From Capsicum annuum (taxonomy: Eukaryota > Streptophyta > Magnoliopsida > Solanales > Solanaceae): 64,000 nt of DNA. This document shows positions 22,538 through 34,050 of this stretch, piece after piece; positions within the stretch are counted from its first letter, which is position 1; the number at the start of each line of letters is the position of its first letter. The position numbers and the translations under genes are program-made. The notes under the pieces were generated by a model. That model searched no databases, had not been told where the DNA came from, and saw nothing but the letters and a program-made list of their open reading frames with translations. The stretch covers positions 152,205,549 through 152,269,548 of the forward strand of contig NC_061115.1 of assembly GCF_002878395.1 (NCBI RefSeq), in the 5' to 3' direction.

Positions 22538-24327
22538 CTACCAATACATATCTTTCAAATCTTGATACATTTTGGTTGATCCTGGATGAATGGAATACCT
22601 TGAACAATGTGCCTCTATCATAATCTTCTTTCTTAGCCCGTCTACATCCGGCACACACAATCGATTTTGGCACTGAAGTACTCCTTCTCGCATAAGCTCA
22701 AATGCCTTGGTCGCACCACTCTGAACGTTCTCCTTAACCTGTAATAAAATATGATCTGCATATTGCTTCTCTTTCACTTCAGCAACTAATGAAGATTCCG
22801 CATCATTATGTACGATAAGCTCTTTATCTGGAGTTTCAAGAAGGTGAACTCCCAAACTAGCTAACTGTTGAAGATCTTTAATCATACCTTGCCTTTCTAT
22901 AGGTTCCATCATATCCTTACGCCTTAACACATCAGCTACCACATTTGTTTTCCCTGGATGGTACAAGATATCAACATCATAGTCCTTTAATAGTTCAAGC
23001 CATCTCCGCTGCCTTAAATTTAGATCCTTTTGATTAAAAATATATTGCAAGATCTTATGGTCAGTATATATATCAACATGAACCCCATATAAGTAGTGGC
23101 GCCATATCTTTAAAGCAAAAATAACTGCTGCCAGCTCAAGATCGTGTGTAGGATAATTTTTCTCATATGGCCGCAATTGTCTAGAAGTATATGCTATTAC
23201 CTTACCATGCTGCATCAATACACATCCAAAACCAATTCTGAAAGCATCACAATACATTGTATACCCTTTGGTGCCTTCTGGAAGTACCAACACAAGTTTA
23301 GAAATCAACTTCTTTTTTAAATCTTGAAAACTCTTCTCACAGGCATCATTCCATTGGATTTTGGATGCTTTATAGGTTAGCTTGGTTAAGGGTGCTGAAA
23401 TGGAAGAAAAGCCTTCAATAAACCTTCTATAATAACTGGCCAAGTCGAGAAAACTACAAATCTCCGTAGGCATTGTGGGCCTTGGCCAGTTCTTCACAGC
23501 TTCTATCTTTTGAGCATCAACCTTTATCCCTTCACTAGATACAATATGACCCCAAAATGACACCGATGTTAACCAAAACTTACATTCAGAGAACTTTGCA
23601 TAAAGCTTACAATCACGAAGAGTCTGCAATACCTGTCGTAAGTGATTGGCATGGTCCTCTTCTGATCTAGAATAAACTAAAATATCATCTATAAAAACTA
23701 TCACAAATACATCCAGGAATGGCTTAAACACCCTATTCATCAAATCCATAAAAGCTGCGGGTGAATTTGTTAGCCCAAATGACATAATTAGAAACTCATA
23801 ATGACTATATCGTGTTCGAAAAGCTGTCTTGGGTATATCCTTCTCTTTGACCCTCACTTGGTGGTAACCTGACCTCAAATCAATCTTAGAAAAACACTTG
23901 GCGCCCTGTAACTAATCAAATAAATCATCAATTCTTGGGATAGGATATTTATTCTTAATAGTCACCTTATTCAATTGCCGATAATCAATAAACATCCTCA
24001 GCGAGCTATCCTTTTCGCGCACAAATAACACTGGTGCTCCCCAGGGGGACATACTAGGCCTTATGAATCCCTTCTCTAGTAAATCTTTCAATTTCTCTTT
24101 CAATTCTCGTAATTCTTCTGGGTCCATTCTATACGGAGGAATGGAGATTGGTTGGGTGCCTAGTATTACATTAATACCAAACTCTACTTCTCATTCAAGA
24201 GGCAAACCTAGAAGATCTTCAAGAAATACATCAAAAAATTCATTTACCACCGGAACAGCGTGAAGAGTTGGTGGCTCCGCTTCTGTATCCCTTACTCAAA
24301 CTAAATGATATATGTATCCCTTGGAAA
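22538..24327 (-). pseudogene. Reverse transcriptase and RNase H of element D, nearly open
   Basis: The best-preserved part of the element. From 24127: [31 protein letters not shown], then an in-frame stop after DDLFD (about 23910; TAG where the family has Gln), after which a 446-codon frame (23878-22538) holds [15 protein letters not shown] just before it, [20 protein letters not shown], the catalytic FIDDILVYS (near 23690-23665), [16 protein letters not shown] (connection), and RNase H with [17 protein letters not shown] and [27 protein letters not shown], followed by the spacer to integrase [16 protein letters not shown] copies element RNA into DNA and RNase H removes the RNA. Apart from that one stop the frame looks functional, so the death of this copy is recent. 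Confidence 0.92.
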
Positions 24328-24949
24328 TCATTCTTCTTGCCTTAAAATAAGAAATAAATCAACCTCTTGGCACGTCAATTTCACCTTTCCATTCAAGGAC
24401 TGATTCATTTGGAAAATGGAAATATACCATTTTCGTGCAGCAATCAATGTGGCATAACAAGATGCCAACCAGTCCATACCCATTATAACATCAAAATCTA
24501 CCATTTCTAACTCTACGATATCAGCCATCGTATCAAGACCACAAATATTTACTATGCAGTTTTGGTAAACCCTTCTAGCTACAATAGATTCCCCAACCAG
24601 TGTGGACACTTCAAATGGCTTAACTAACAGTTCGGGTATTCTTTCAAACTTTCCAGCAACCAATGGAGTAACATAAGATAATGTAGAAACGGGATCAATC
24701 AAGGCATATACATTAAATGAAAAGATAGACAGCGTACCCGTAACCACATCTGGGGAAGCCTCTAAATTCTGTTGATCCGCTAGAGCATAAGTATGATTTT
24801 GAGCTCTGCTAGAACTCGTGGCTCCTCTATCACCTCTAACACGACCCATTGGTTGTGCACCCCTTCCTAAATAAGGCATCGATGATGATGATGCAACAAA
24901 TGACCCTGTAGGTTGTGCCTACCCCCTATTCCCCTTCATAGGCATTCTC
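24328..24949 (-). pseudogene. Aspartic protease region of element D
   Basis: A frame of 183 codons (24879-24328). It contains ASPDVVTGTLSIFSFNVYAL then the active-site region IDPVSTLSYVTP (usual DSG/DPG-STLSYVTP, here D-P-V), FERIPELLVKPFEVSTLVGE, VARRVYQNCIVNICG and the VIMGMDWLA end mark. The protease would cut the gag-pol precursor. The Gly of the D-(S/T/P)-G triad is replaced by Val, so activity is doubtful even without the neighbouring breaks. Confidence 0.88.
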
Positions 24950-26136
24950 TCCTCATATGCCCCGACATACCGCACCAAAAGCAAACATTGGTCCCCATCC
25001 GACATGTACCCAAATGATACCTTCCACATTTATTACATGGCTCTCGAGGAGGTCTTGCTTGGCTCATATTCCCTTGCCCTTGGTACCCCATTTTCCACAA
25101 ACTCTGGCTCTCACTTCTGTGCCTAAATTGATTTCCTCTGGACCCTTGGAACTGTGGTGGGGCATAACTGTAGAATAAGAAGATAATGGCCTAGGTGGTC
25201 TAGCAGAAAATAGCGGTCTGAACCCTCCTTGGGATGCCATGAACTGCCCTGTAGATCTGGCCCTCTTGGAATATCTTCTTTCTAATTCTTGTGTTCTTCT
25301 CCTCTGCCTCTGATCTTCCATTTTTTGTGCAAAAGTTTGGATCCTCACTATGTCCATATCTTTGTTCAAAGCGGCAATAGTACAAGCTCTAACCAGATAT
25401 GGATCCAGCCTATCCACATATTGATGAACTCTTTCATCCATAGTAGCTACAATATTAGGAGCATATCTCGATAAGGAATTAAATCAGAGACTGTACTCCT
25501 TCACGCTCATATTCCCCTGACAAAGATTTAAAAAAGGATCTGCACGGGCCTGACGAATCTCAAATGAAAGATAATGATCAAGAAATGCCTCTTTGAACTC
25601 TTTCCAAGTAGCTAGGGGTGAATCAATACCCCTAGATCATTTCCAGTCCTCGTACCAATATATAGCCTCCCCTTTAAATCTATACACCGCTAACTCCACT
25701 ATCTCTCTACCCGTTACATGCATAACATCTAAGTCCCTTTGAATTTGATCAATAAAGTCCTGTGGGTCCTTGTTAAGATCTGATCCAGTAAAAGTGGGAG
25801 GATCCATCTTAAGAAAATCCTGTGTTCGAAGGCTAGCCTCCCTATCTGTACCACTAAGACCCGTCATAGGAATGGCTTGCCTTTGAGCTTGCCCAGCAAC
25901 TATATGAGTCAAAAGTTGCACTGCATTTCTAAGATCTTGATCAGCAGCATTAATGGGTGACTCTGGAGATATAGTTCTCCTCCCCTTTATTTCTTCTGGA
26001 GTGGAAAAAGTTTCTGATGCATGCTAACTGGAGCCTCACTTTGATTAGCTGGTATAGTGGGTGACTTATTAGTCGCCTCTCCGGCAGCCACATCTACTTG
26101 CTTACCGGTATTCTTGCTTTTAGTAACCGGCATCAT
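24950..26136 (-). pseudogene. gag of element D, broken
   Basis: It starts with tandem ATGs at 26136/26133 (MMPVTKSKNTGK...). Next are a frame change near 25980, then the capsid core from 25921: TQDFLKMDPPTFTGSD, DPQDFIDQIQRDLDVMHV, VELAVYRFKGEAIYWYEDW then a stop at about 25637, ATWKEFKEAFLDHYLSFEIR, SVKEYS then a stop, and VHQYVDRLDPYLVRACTIAAL. A basic stretch and two Cys clusters follow (CNKCGRYHLGTCRMG at about 25040-24995; a C..CGMSGHMRREC knuckle near 24980-24945 in a shifted frame). It would have formed the virus-like particle. Confidence 0.85.
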
Positions 26137-26335
26137 TACTATAATAAGAGAAACAAACGGATTTAGTAGTCAACTATGACTTTATATACAATATAGGCTC
26201 TATCGTACGATCTAAGACATGAAGAAAAGAAACAATTCCTAAATGTCCATAGCCTCCTGTTTATAGATGCGGTGCAATACACCGATAAACAAGACTCTGC
26301 ATAGACATAGATTTGTAGACTCACTAGGACAAACT

Positions 26336-26347
26336 TCTCTGATACCA
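26336..26347 (-). other. Primer binding site of element D
   Basis: The minus strand reads TGGTATCAGAGA four nt from the 5' LTR end (…GTGACA ATAG TGG…). It differs from the usual initiator tRNA-Met site by the final base. Confidence 0.88.
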
Positions 26348-26351
26348 CTAT

Positions 26352-29116
26352 TGTCACGCCTCAAATCCTATTAGGGCGGACTGGCACCCGTAACTGAGGA
26401 GGCCCGGGAGAACCAGCTCATAACCTTATACTTCCCATGCATACCTCTATGACAACCCAAAATTCGGACAGCATCATGTCGTATATAAAAAAAATAATCA
26501 CCTGTATAAGCTCGAGCACACATATATATGTATATACAATACTTGGCCGTTGGAGCCATCACGTCTAGTAACAAAACACCACCTTGACCGTACATTAGGT
26601 CTACAAAGCCTCTAGACAATACACAGAGTTTAACTAAGGTCGGGACACACCCCGCCATATAACTAACTTCTATACAATACCAAAAATGACTGGATATGAC
26701 ACAGAAAGCCTCGAAGCAAACTGGAGCTCACCAAAAGCAGTTGGATATCCTGGCTCCTACTTGTGCGGTGTATAAGCTGAGGTACTTGTTCCTGCAGCAT
26801 GAAATATAGGTCCCCCATGGGGGACGCCAGTATGAAATATGTACTGAGTATGTAAAGCTGTAGATAATCACATATGATATAGGAGCTCAATAGAAATCAG
26901 AAACAAGTGAATAAATCGTAATAGGAGTGGACCACACTTATTAGAACTTGTGACAACCTGTACATTGTATTTATTCAATCACTTTACCTTCGTTCTTATC
27001 ATCTTTGTAATCATTATTGTACTGTACTGTGACCATTAGGCTGCCTCCAGTACATATCAACTGGGATCGACCCATGATAGGCTTATGCCCCTGGGATACC
27101 ACCTATAAACACATAAATAGGGATCGACCCATGATAGGCTTATGCCCCTGGGATACCACCCGATAAGAGAGAACTTCCATCACTTGGTTCAATTAATCTT
27201 TGAGATTGTTATTTCGGTCGCCACCGTATTTTTGATACTTTGAAACAATGATACATCAATAAGAGAAATATAAATAGTCTATCAATGTAATAACAATGAA
27301 GTAAGAACTCATTGGCACATCAATGAAGTGTTTTGGAGTCATCAATGCCATAACAATGAACTAGGAACTTATTGGTATATCAATGAAACATTTTGGAGTC
27401 ATTGATAGCACATGGATCTTATTTGAGTAACCAAATACCTTCTGACATTCATTAGTTCAATAAACATGTAAGATTTGGAAGACAAGTAAGTATTGGAATG
27501 TCTTGATATCTTGTAGGGTGGAAACAAGTTCATTGGTAACGTAGGACATCATACTAAACCATTATGGATAACATGTTATTGAATAACTTTGAAAACTTTC
27601 TTAATAGAACAATTGGTCACTTTCATGCCAAAGATATGGTATAGAGTATGCTTTACATACCTGACTGTCAACCTTCAATACTAGTTCCAAATGGACTTTC
27701 CATCTATTTGGATTACTTATCTACAATGAACATATATGGCAATCTAGTATTAGCAACCAAATGTCACAATTCAATTATTTGAATTCACCAAACTAGTGGT
27801 TTAGTAAGCCTTAATTACACCATAAAGGGTATCACTTTAACCCTCTTATACTCCAATTACATTCACATGCCATGCATATTCATACAACATCCTCTAATAT
27901 CAAGTTTTGATTCATTTATCCTTCCAACCAATCCATTAAACCAAATTGAGCCATAAACATAAATAATCATCAATTCAATAGTATATCACCATATCTACCT
28001 TCTATAACTTAATTACCATATCCACCTTCCATAACTCGATTACCATATCCACCTTCCACAATTCAATACAACCAAACCATGCAAAATAGTCCATAACCCT
28101 ATTTTCATCACCTTTCAATAACAACCAATACATATAATCCTCTATCACACATATACATATGGAAAAAAACAAAGGAAAACAATATCCATACCTTAGAATT
28201 CACCTCTTGATTATGCAATCCTGTTTGCTTAAATAATAGGTGTCATTCGAAGCTCTCGAGATGACAAACGCAGTTATCAGATTACTTTGGAATTTCTACG
28301 GTTGAATCAGAAGTAATTTAAAGGTCAAATTTGGCTAGGGTTTGTTCTTTATCAATGATTGATGATGAATATGAGTTTTTGAACTCATATACATGTATAT
28401 ATACACATATTCCTGTCCATAATATAATAGGAAATGACCAAAATGCCTTTAAAATTTAAATAATGTCAAATTTGTCCTTTGGTGGACTATTTTGGTAAGA
28501 TAAAGTAAATCGACCATACCTCTTTTCTCCGATATCGGATTTGGGTGAATATGGTATCGTTGGAAGGATAATTCAAAGGAATTTCATTTCATATAAAGTA
28601 GTCCACCCAGTTCGTCCTGTACAAGGAGTTATGGTCGTTTGAATTTGACCCTAAAAATCTGTTTTGATAGGCTGAAGTAAAATGAGTATAACTCCTTACT
28701 CAGACATTGGATTTGGATGAAACCAATTGCATTGGAAAGAATACTCAAGGATATTTATTTTTATAGGTCTCATCTCTCCCAGTTCATTATATTAAAAGAG
28801 TTATGATCGTTCGAATTTGACCCAAAAATTCGGCTGGCCTCAGTAGTTTGTGTGCAGGAAATTTTCCTGCACATTTACTATTCTCAAATATCCCAGCCAC
28901 CTTTTTATAGTTTCGAACGTGCTCGATTATATCTGAAACCTATTCATTTTTGGAAATCTTTATATCGTTGGAAAGCTTATTCAATAACCTTCGCATGGAA
29001 CCATCGACGGACAAATTCCGGTATCAATAAAATAAAAAAAATTAATTCCATATAAATAAGACCAATACACGCACTTGAAATATGCCAATACACGTACTTG
29101 AATACGGGGTATTACA
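26352..29116 (-). repeat. 5' LTR of element D
   Basis: 2,765 bp, TGTCACGCC to GGTATTACA on the plus strand. It carries the same internal short tandem repeats as the partner LTR and two or three copies of the cross-family block containing GAGTTAT and CCGATATCGGAT/CCAACGATAT-like words (about 28515-28570 and 28685-28745). The leader between it and gag (26137-26351) contains the TAGGCTCTATCGTACG and ATGCGGTGCAATACACCG blocks and no gene. Confidence 0.92.
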
Positions 29117-29121
29117 AATAG
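29117..29121. repeat. Target site duplication of element D, right copy
   Basis: AATAG immediately after the terminal CA of the right LTR, matching 18122-18126. Confidence 0.9.
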
Positions 29122-30479
29122 GAACTATAGAATTGTCAATGAAAATCACTTTGATTCTGATGGAGAAATTTTGTTTGTTCTTTAAGACTGTCAACAAAAG
29201 AGACAGAGAACTTCTCTTTTTCTTTGCTTTGACATTCCCCTTCTTAAATTTGAAGTATCTACAACCTTTTCTCGGTCCTTTATTTTTGCATCTTTCATAA
29301 CTCCAAGTTGTTCAACCAGTGGGAGCATTTGGAGCTTCTTGGCCAGTAAGCTAATAACAAAGGAACCATGAGGTTCTTCATTAGGTATGCACTCAGTTTC
29401 ACGTTAGGAAATGACCGGCGTCAATTTTCCATCAATGTTTAACTTTGGATTTTGTGGAGTATAATGTTTTCTGTTTCTACACCAGTTGGTTGTATTTAGT
29501 ATTTTCTGTAGTTTACTAATCGGGAGAGACTTCTTCAAAGGAAACGAGGTTGCAGTGGGCTATATGAAGTACTAGATGTTATGGCTACATTTTTGGCATA
29601 AAAATTATTGAGCTCTTTTAGATGTACACCTTCTTTGGTCTCTCATAAAACATTTGGTCCTCTTCTCTTATATCCTCCTTTCATAAAGAAGATCCTTTTT
29701 TGTAGAGATTATAAATCTTATGTTTGGTGTATATTATGATATGGATTGATGGAGATGTTTATGCAATAAAATTATTGTAGTATTCTTTTTTCCTATAAAA
29801 GATGATAGATAGTTGTTGGGATATTATCCTTTTCACTTTTAACTTTTAAAACTATATCAACCTCATGCTAAATACATATGTATTGAAAAGTATTGGGATC
29901 ATGAGCGCACGGGCAATTATACTCTAGTTCTATAGGCTAAAGTCATCGATAGCCCCTTAAATTTGTCTTGAAATTTCACTTAAACCCTCAACTAAGACCT
30001 GTACCTATCAGACATCTAGCCCACCCGAAATTTGATCCACTTTGACCTGTTTTGCCCACATGGAAAGTCGAGTGGGATTCACTCACCGTAAGAGCATGAA
30101 TGAATTCCAAATAAATTTTATTTTTATTTCTTTGAAAAATTTACTAAATAAATATTAATTTATTTATAAGAACAAGAAACCCCACCCCCACCCCTTGTTG
30201 TCCTCTTCTTCACTCTATTCTTGATGGATTTGGAGTTTGCAATTCTTTCTTCTTCATCCATGTCACTTCTAATACTTATACCTTCAATTATTTCTCCACA
30301 ATTATTCTTGAAATTAGTAGAATTGTTATTATTATTATTTAATTTTTCTTTAACATTAATTTAGGAATTATTTTTTTGATAAGAAGTTCAACTTGTATCA
30401 CACATTTTGAATCAGAAGAAGGACCAGCACATTTTTGCATAACTTCTTTGTTGTTTAGGGTTTGGAACTATTGACTACA
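29122..30479. other. Intergenic spacer right of element D
   Basis: Continuation of the 17109-18126 locus. There is no convincing gene: a 72-codon plus frame at 29082-29300 overlaps the LTR end and has no motif; the minus strand over 29150-29300 is Lys/Arg-rich without recognisable domain. From 29940 to 30110 there is a CCCTTAAATTTGTCTTGAAATT...GCCCACATGGAAAGTCGAGTGG stretch typical of a dispersed plant repeat. 30180-30200 is C/A-rich. Confidence 0.45.
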
Positions 30480-30491
30480 TTTTGTGGCTGG

Positions 30492-31000
30492 TTATTTTTT
30501 ACAATCTTCCACACATTGCTGAAAGTCTATTACTTCTGCATAAGTCACTTCATCCCCTCCCACCCTGTCATCTCTATGTAGGACTGCATTAAAATCCCCA
30601 AGGATCATCCATGGAAGTGTGCAGCCTATCTTAATCCTCCTCAGGTAGTCCCAGAGTTCCAGTCTTTCCTTCCTCGAGTTAAAATCATACACAAATGTAA
30701 CTTCAAATTTAAGTTGAAGGGGATTGTATTTGATGTGGCAGGTGACAGCTTGTGCACTTTCAAACTTCACCTCCAACTCATACCAGTCTTTTCTCCAGAT
30801 TATGACTATCCTTCCATTGTAGTGGTACCCATGGTTACTATAATATGACCATCCTCCAAACATGTTACCAGCTATAGTAGCTACCTCATTTTCTTTTATT
30901 CTAGTTTATAGGAAACAAATTAAACCAGTCTATAAACTGTTGCAGAGGAGTTTGACCTCCTTCTGCTTATTGAGGCCATTAAGGCCCTTAGTATTCAAAC
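30492..31000 (-). pseudogene. LINE endonuclease N-terminal part, truncated
   Basis: A 123-codon frame (30863-30492) with NMFGGWSYYSNHGYHYNGRI just at its start, IVIIWRKDWYELEV, and WMILGDFNAVLHRDDRVGG. GDFNAV is the conserved AP-endonuclease motif of plant L1 ORF2, which nicks the target DNA. The region before it (near 30990-30900) holds the start of the domain with stops (NKQKEVKLLC then stop, TGLICFL). The C-terminal SDH half of the endonuclease and the RT are missing. Confidence 0.8.
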
Positions 31001-31008
31001 ATAACAGC

Positions 31009-32290
31009 TTAACCATGGCCATTTAGAGGAATACTTCCCCCCTCCCCAGTTTTAGTGTTTTGTGTACCTGATTGTGATGTTTCTCCTAACTTCTGGAAGC
31101 TGTTCGTAAGAGGGATTAGTAACCTCTCAGCATTTTGAACCCTCCCGGTAGGCTGAATTTTGTCATTCTTCTTGGTAGTTACAACCTCCATAAATTGTTG
31201 TTGCACAGTCATCTTTCTCTCTCCCTTTGCCCCTACTGCATCAGCTTCAGTGTTCGTAGTGATTACCTTGTCCCCTACATCATCATCAGATACAGTATTC
31301 TCAATGTTCTTTGTGACTTTTTTTGGTTTATTCTTCCTGTACTCTTTAATATTATGCCCATACTTCTGGAATTTATCACAAATAGTAGGCTTCCAGTCAT
31401 ACATGATGTTTTGTTCAATAACTTGTCCCCTTTCATTCCTAAACTGAATTGTATCAAGTAGAGGTTTCCCGATCTGCACGTCCACCAACATTTTAGCAAA
31501 GCTTAATCCTATCTTCTACTCTGTGTTCCTGTCCACCATAAGAGGCTTGCCAATTAAACGACCGATCTTACTCAGTCTTTTTGCACTCCAGTATTTGAAT
31601 TCTAGACCCGGCAGCTTGATCTAAATAGGCACCAACCGTAGTTCATCCCTGAAAAAATCCATCTCTAGAGTCCAAGCTTTCACTATTAGTGGTTTACTGT
31701 TGAAATGATATATACCTCTATCTAGCACCTTCTCCTCCCCTTCTACTATGTTAAACCTGATTAATAGGATGTCGTTCTTCATCATAGCCACTTTACTTAA
31801 ACCTAGTTTCCCCTATTTCCTTTGAACATAACCATTCAACGCATTAAAAGAGGGATGTGCACCTAGAACATAACATACGATAGCATTCTTCTAGTATTCC
31901 ACTTCTAAGCTTGTGCCTTCATCATCAATTTTAACCATCAATTCCTCACCTATTTTGATTGGGGGGACATAATCAAGCTTGAAACCAGCATCCTTCAGCT
32001 TGGTAACATCAAATTTGCCCCAAATTGATGCCCTAGCTCCATCCAATTTCTTCCCCGATCCACCATTGCTTACCATAGACATTTTCTCCCCTTTATCATC
32101 CCATGAGCAAGGGGATGAAGTGAGTTTCTACCATTCCTAGATGTTTTTCTTCACACTTTGAGCTTTTAATTGCTTCTTCGCAATATCCTGCTTCGAGCTT
32201 ACTCTTACTACTTCACTGCCTCTATTTTCATAAGTCACTCCTTCCTTATCTATGCAATTTGTTGAGCTACCACGATCAACAGTATTCCCC
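31009..32290 (-). pseudogene. LINE ORF1 (DUF4283 RNA-binding protein), broken
   Basis: MGNTVDRGSS... at 32290, a stop after KKNI near 32140, then ASIWGKFDVTKLKDAGFKLD (about 32045-31985). The DUF4283 core includes HPSFNALNGYVQRK, SKVAMMKNDILLIRF (near 31800-31755), VEGEEKVLDRG, FNSKPLIVKAWT (about 31705-31670) and LRLVPI-stop-IKLPGLEFKYWSAKRL (the family has VPVWIKLPGL, so Trp became a stop). Next MLVDVQIGKP and the zinc-knuckle place ICDKFQKYGHNIKEYRK, in which two of the three Cys are lost (Phe and Tyr instead). The remainder is a polar linker (31350-31009). The protein normally binds LINE RNA and escorts it to the nucleus. Confidence 0.82.
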
Positions 32291-33224
32291 ATTAACTACT
32301 TTTTTTGGTCCCAATTTTGAGCTTCCAACTACACTTTCCACATTTGCTAAATGCATGTTACTGGAGAAAATTGAAGAATAGGTGTCTTTTAAGTCTTGAA
32401 TGAAGGATTGGTGACATTGACCAACAGATAGGATCAAACATTATTAGGAAACTTGATCAAGTTAATTGTGGACTTGATTAATATTTTCAAAATATTCTAA
32501 TCTTTTCAAAAATACAAATCAACCCAACTCACGCCCTCTTCAATCTAAATCAACCACTCTCTCTTCTCTCTCGACAGCTTCTCTCAACTCTCTCCTAACC
32601 AATAGTTCTGCAAAATTTCTCCCTTCAATCCCCGACGATAAATAGTTGGGCTTCGAGTTCCCCTCTTTAATTCAATCAACCTGTCTCTCATCCCTCTCTC
32701 AATAGCTTCTCTCAACTCTCTCCTAACCAATCGTTCTACAAATTTCTTATTTCAATCCTCGGTGAATTCAAAATCCGACTACAAATGGTTGGTATTTTAG
32801 TTTCTTTTTGACTTCAATCAACGTGACAGCCTTGCTCTCTGGCCACAACAGCTTCGAATTCTTCATCGGTCCTTTTCTTCTTTCACAGGTAAAAATTTAT
32901 GGCCTTTTTAGTTTTGAAGAAAACGAGGAACTTAAGCCAACTTCACTTATAGTATTGGTTAACAATTTTAATATTTGTAGCACTAATTTGAAATGTAGTC
33001 TGAATAAAACCCTAATTTCTGTATTTCTTCTCTTCTCTTCTCTTTTCGAAGTGAATTATAATATTTTGTTGTTTGTTGCATTTTTTTGAAGTTTGATTTT
33101 TATTGTTTGTGTTTATAAAAACAAAAGGACAATTTGGTTTGATTTGTTCTGTTCTTGTTCTTAGTAAAATCGGTGAAATTGCTATTTTTTGTTTAACAAA
33201 ATCGTGCTACTGTTTCCTCCTATA
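32291..33224 (+). other. Putative 5' leader of the DUF1985 pseudogene, pyrimidine-rich
   Basis: TC-rich DNA with an internal duplication: GCTTCTCTCAACTCTCTCC + TAACCAAT at 32577-32603 recurs at 32705-32731. Such CT-rich leaders are common in plant transcripts. Donor- and acceptor-like words occur (CACAGGTAAAAA at 32885). A 93-codon frame at 32808-33089 shows no motif. A sequence resembling AAAATACAAATCAACCC (32509-32525) recurs in inverted orientation at 42760-42776, beyond the 5' end of the minus-strand paralogue, hinting at related ends. Confidence 0.45.
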
Positions 33225-33945
33225 GATTACCCATCTGGTGCAACATATTAACCATCTGATGTAACAGATTCATCATATGATGCAATAGATCAACCATCTG
33301 ATGCACCAGAGGAACCATCAGATTACAATTCTAATGCAACAGATTAATAATTTGCATAGCTTTACCATATGCTACAACAGATTAAGCTTCGATAAAAAAT
33401 CTAATGCAACTAATTAACCATCTGGTGCAATGGAAGAACCATCAGATTAATGATCTGATGCAACAGATGAATCTCTTGTTGGATAAAATCCTACCAACTC
33501 TTCCTACAGGAAAAGTCTAAGACTTGATTTTTCCAACTAATCATTCATCTGTCATAATAGACGACCCTATGTTGGAAGAAATCTAAACAATATTGACCGT
33601 TGATAATTGTTCCAACATATCACTCATGTGTTGCAACAGATGTGTGACCTATTGCACAGACCATTCATCTTTCTCAACAGATGAGTGATATGTTTTGTAT
33701 TATCATAATAGATTACTCAGCCATTGCTACGGATTATTTAACTATTCCAACAGATCACTCATATGTTGCAACAGATAATATCATAATAGTTGTGTGATCT
33801 GTTGAACAGACCATTCATCTATCTTAAAAGATGAGTAGTATGTTTTGTATTGTTGTAAAAGATTACTCATCCGCTGCAACAGTTTGGTTATATGCTGCAA
33901 CAGATATACTACCTGGTGTAACAGATCGGTGATCTGTTGCAACTT
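33225..33945. repeat. Palindromic-core repeat cluster 1
   Basis: About 720 bp packed with variants of ATCTGTTGCAACAGAT and its half sites (CATCTGATGCAACAGAT, CATATGTTGCAACAGAT, GATCTGTTGCAAC) at irregular 20-45 bp spacing. It lies directly upstream of the DUF1985 pseudogene start at 34051. Confidence 0.85.
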
Positions 33946-34050
33946 TTATTTTACTATTTTGCTTGTTTGATTTACTATTATCCTTTTTTAACGATGCATT
34001 AATCAAAAATAATATATTATTTTATGTTCCTGTTAATTTTAGATAATATG

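Larger units (their letters stand above)
18127..29116 (-). mobile_element. Full-length Ty3/gypsy chromovirus, element D
   Basis: A complete structure on the minus strand: 5' LTR 26352-29116, PBS 26336-26347, gag, protease, RT/RNase H, integrase and chromodomain between 26136 and about 21325, PPT 21196-21209, 3' LTR 18127-21195. Both LTRs have TGTCACGCC...GGTATTACA ends on the plus strand and a perfect 5-bp target duplication AATAG flanks the element (18122-18126 and 29117-29121). The coding region carries several stops and frameshifts, so it is not autonomous now. LTRs look about 95% alike by eye, implying a fairly recent insertion. Order PR-RT-RH-INT-chromodomain places it in the chromovirus branch (Tekay/Del-like by sequence feel). 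Confidence 0.95.
30480..32290 (-). mobile_element. L1-type LINE fragment: ORF1 (DUF4283, zinc knuckle) and start of endonuclease
   Basis: Minus-strand non-LTR retrotransposon piece with its 5' part kept and its RT part missing. ORF1 begins near the ATG at 32290, goes through the DUF4283 domain and a decayed CCHC knuckle, and is followed by an AP-type endonuclease piece ending near 30492. Loss of the 3' part is unusual for LINEs, which are normally cut short at the 5' end, so a later deletion at about 30480 is likely. A second L1 of a related kind is at 61.4-64.0 kb on the other strand. Confidence 0.8.

Noticed and set aside
26371..26890. Two minus-strand frames (95 and 75 codons)
   Set aside because: Inside the 5' LTR of element D; no domain and not preserved in the partner LTR.
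31135..31461. 108-codon plus-strand frame opposite LINE ORF1
   Set aside because: Antisense shadow of the ORF1 pseudogene, which has recognisable DUF4283 motifs.
33225..33945. CRISPR-like appearance of regularly recurring palindromic repeats
   Set aside because: This is plant nuclear DNA; spacing is irregular, repeats are degenerate and there are no unique spacers of fixed length or cas genes.
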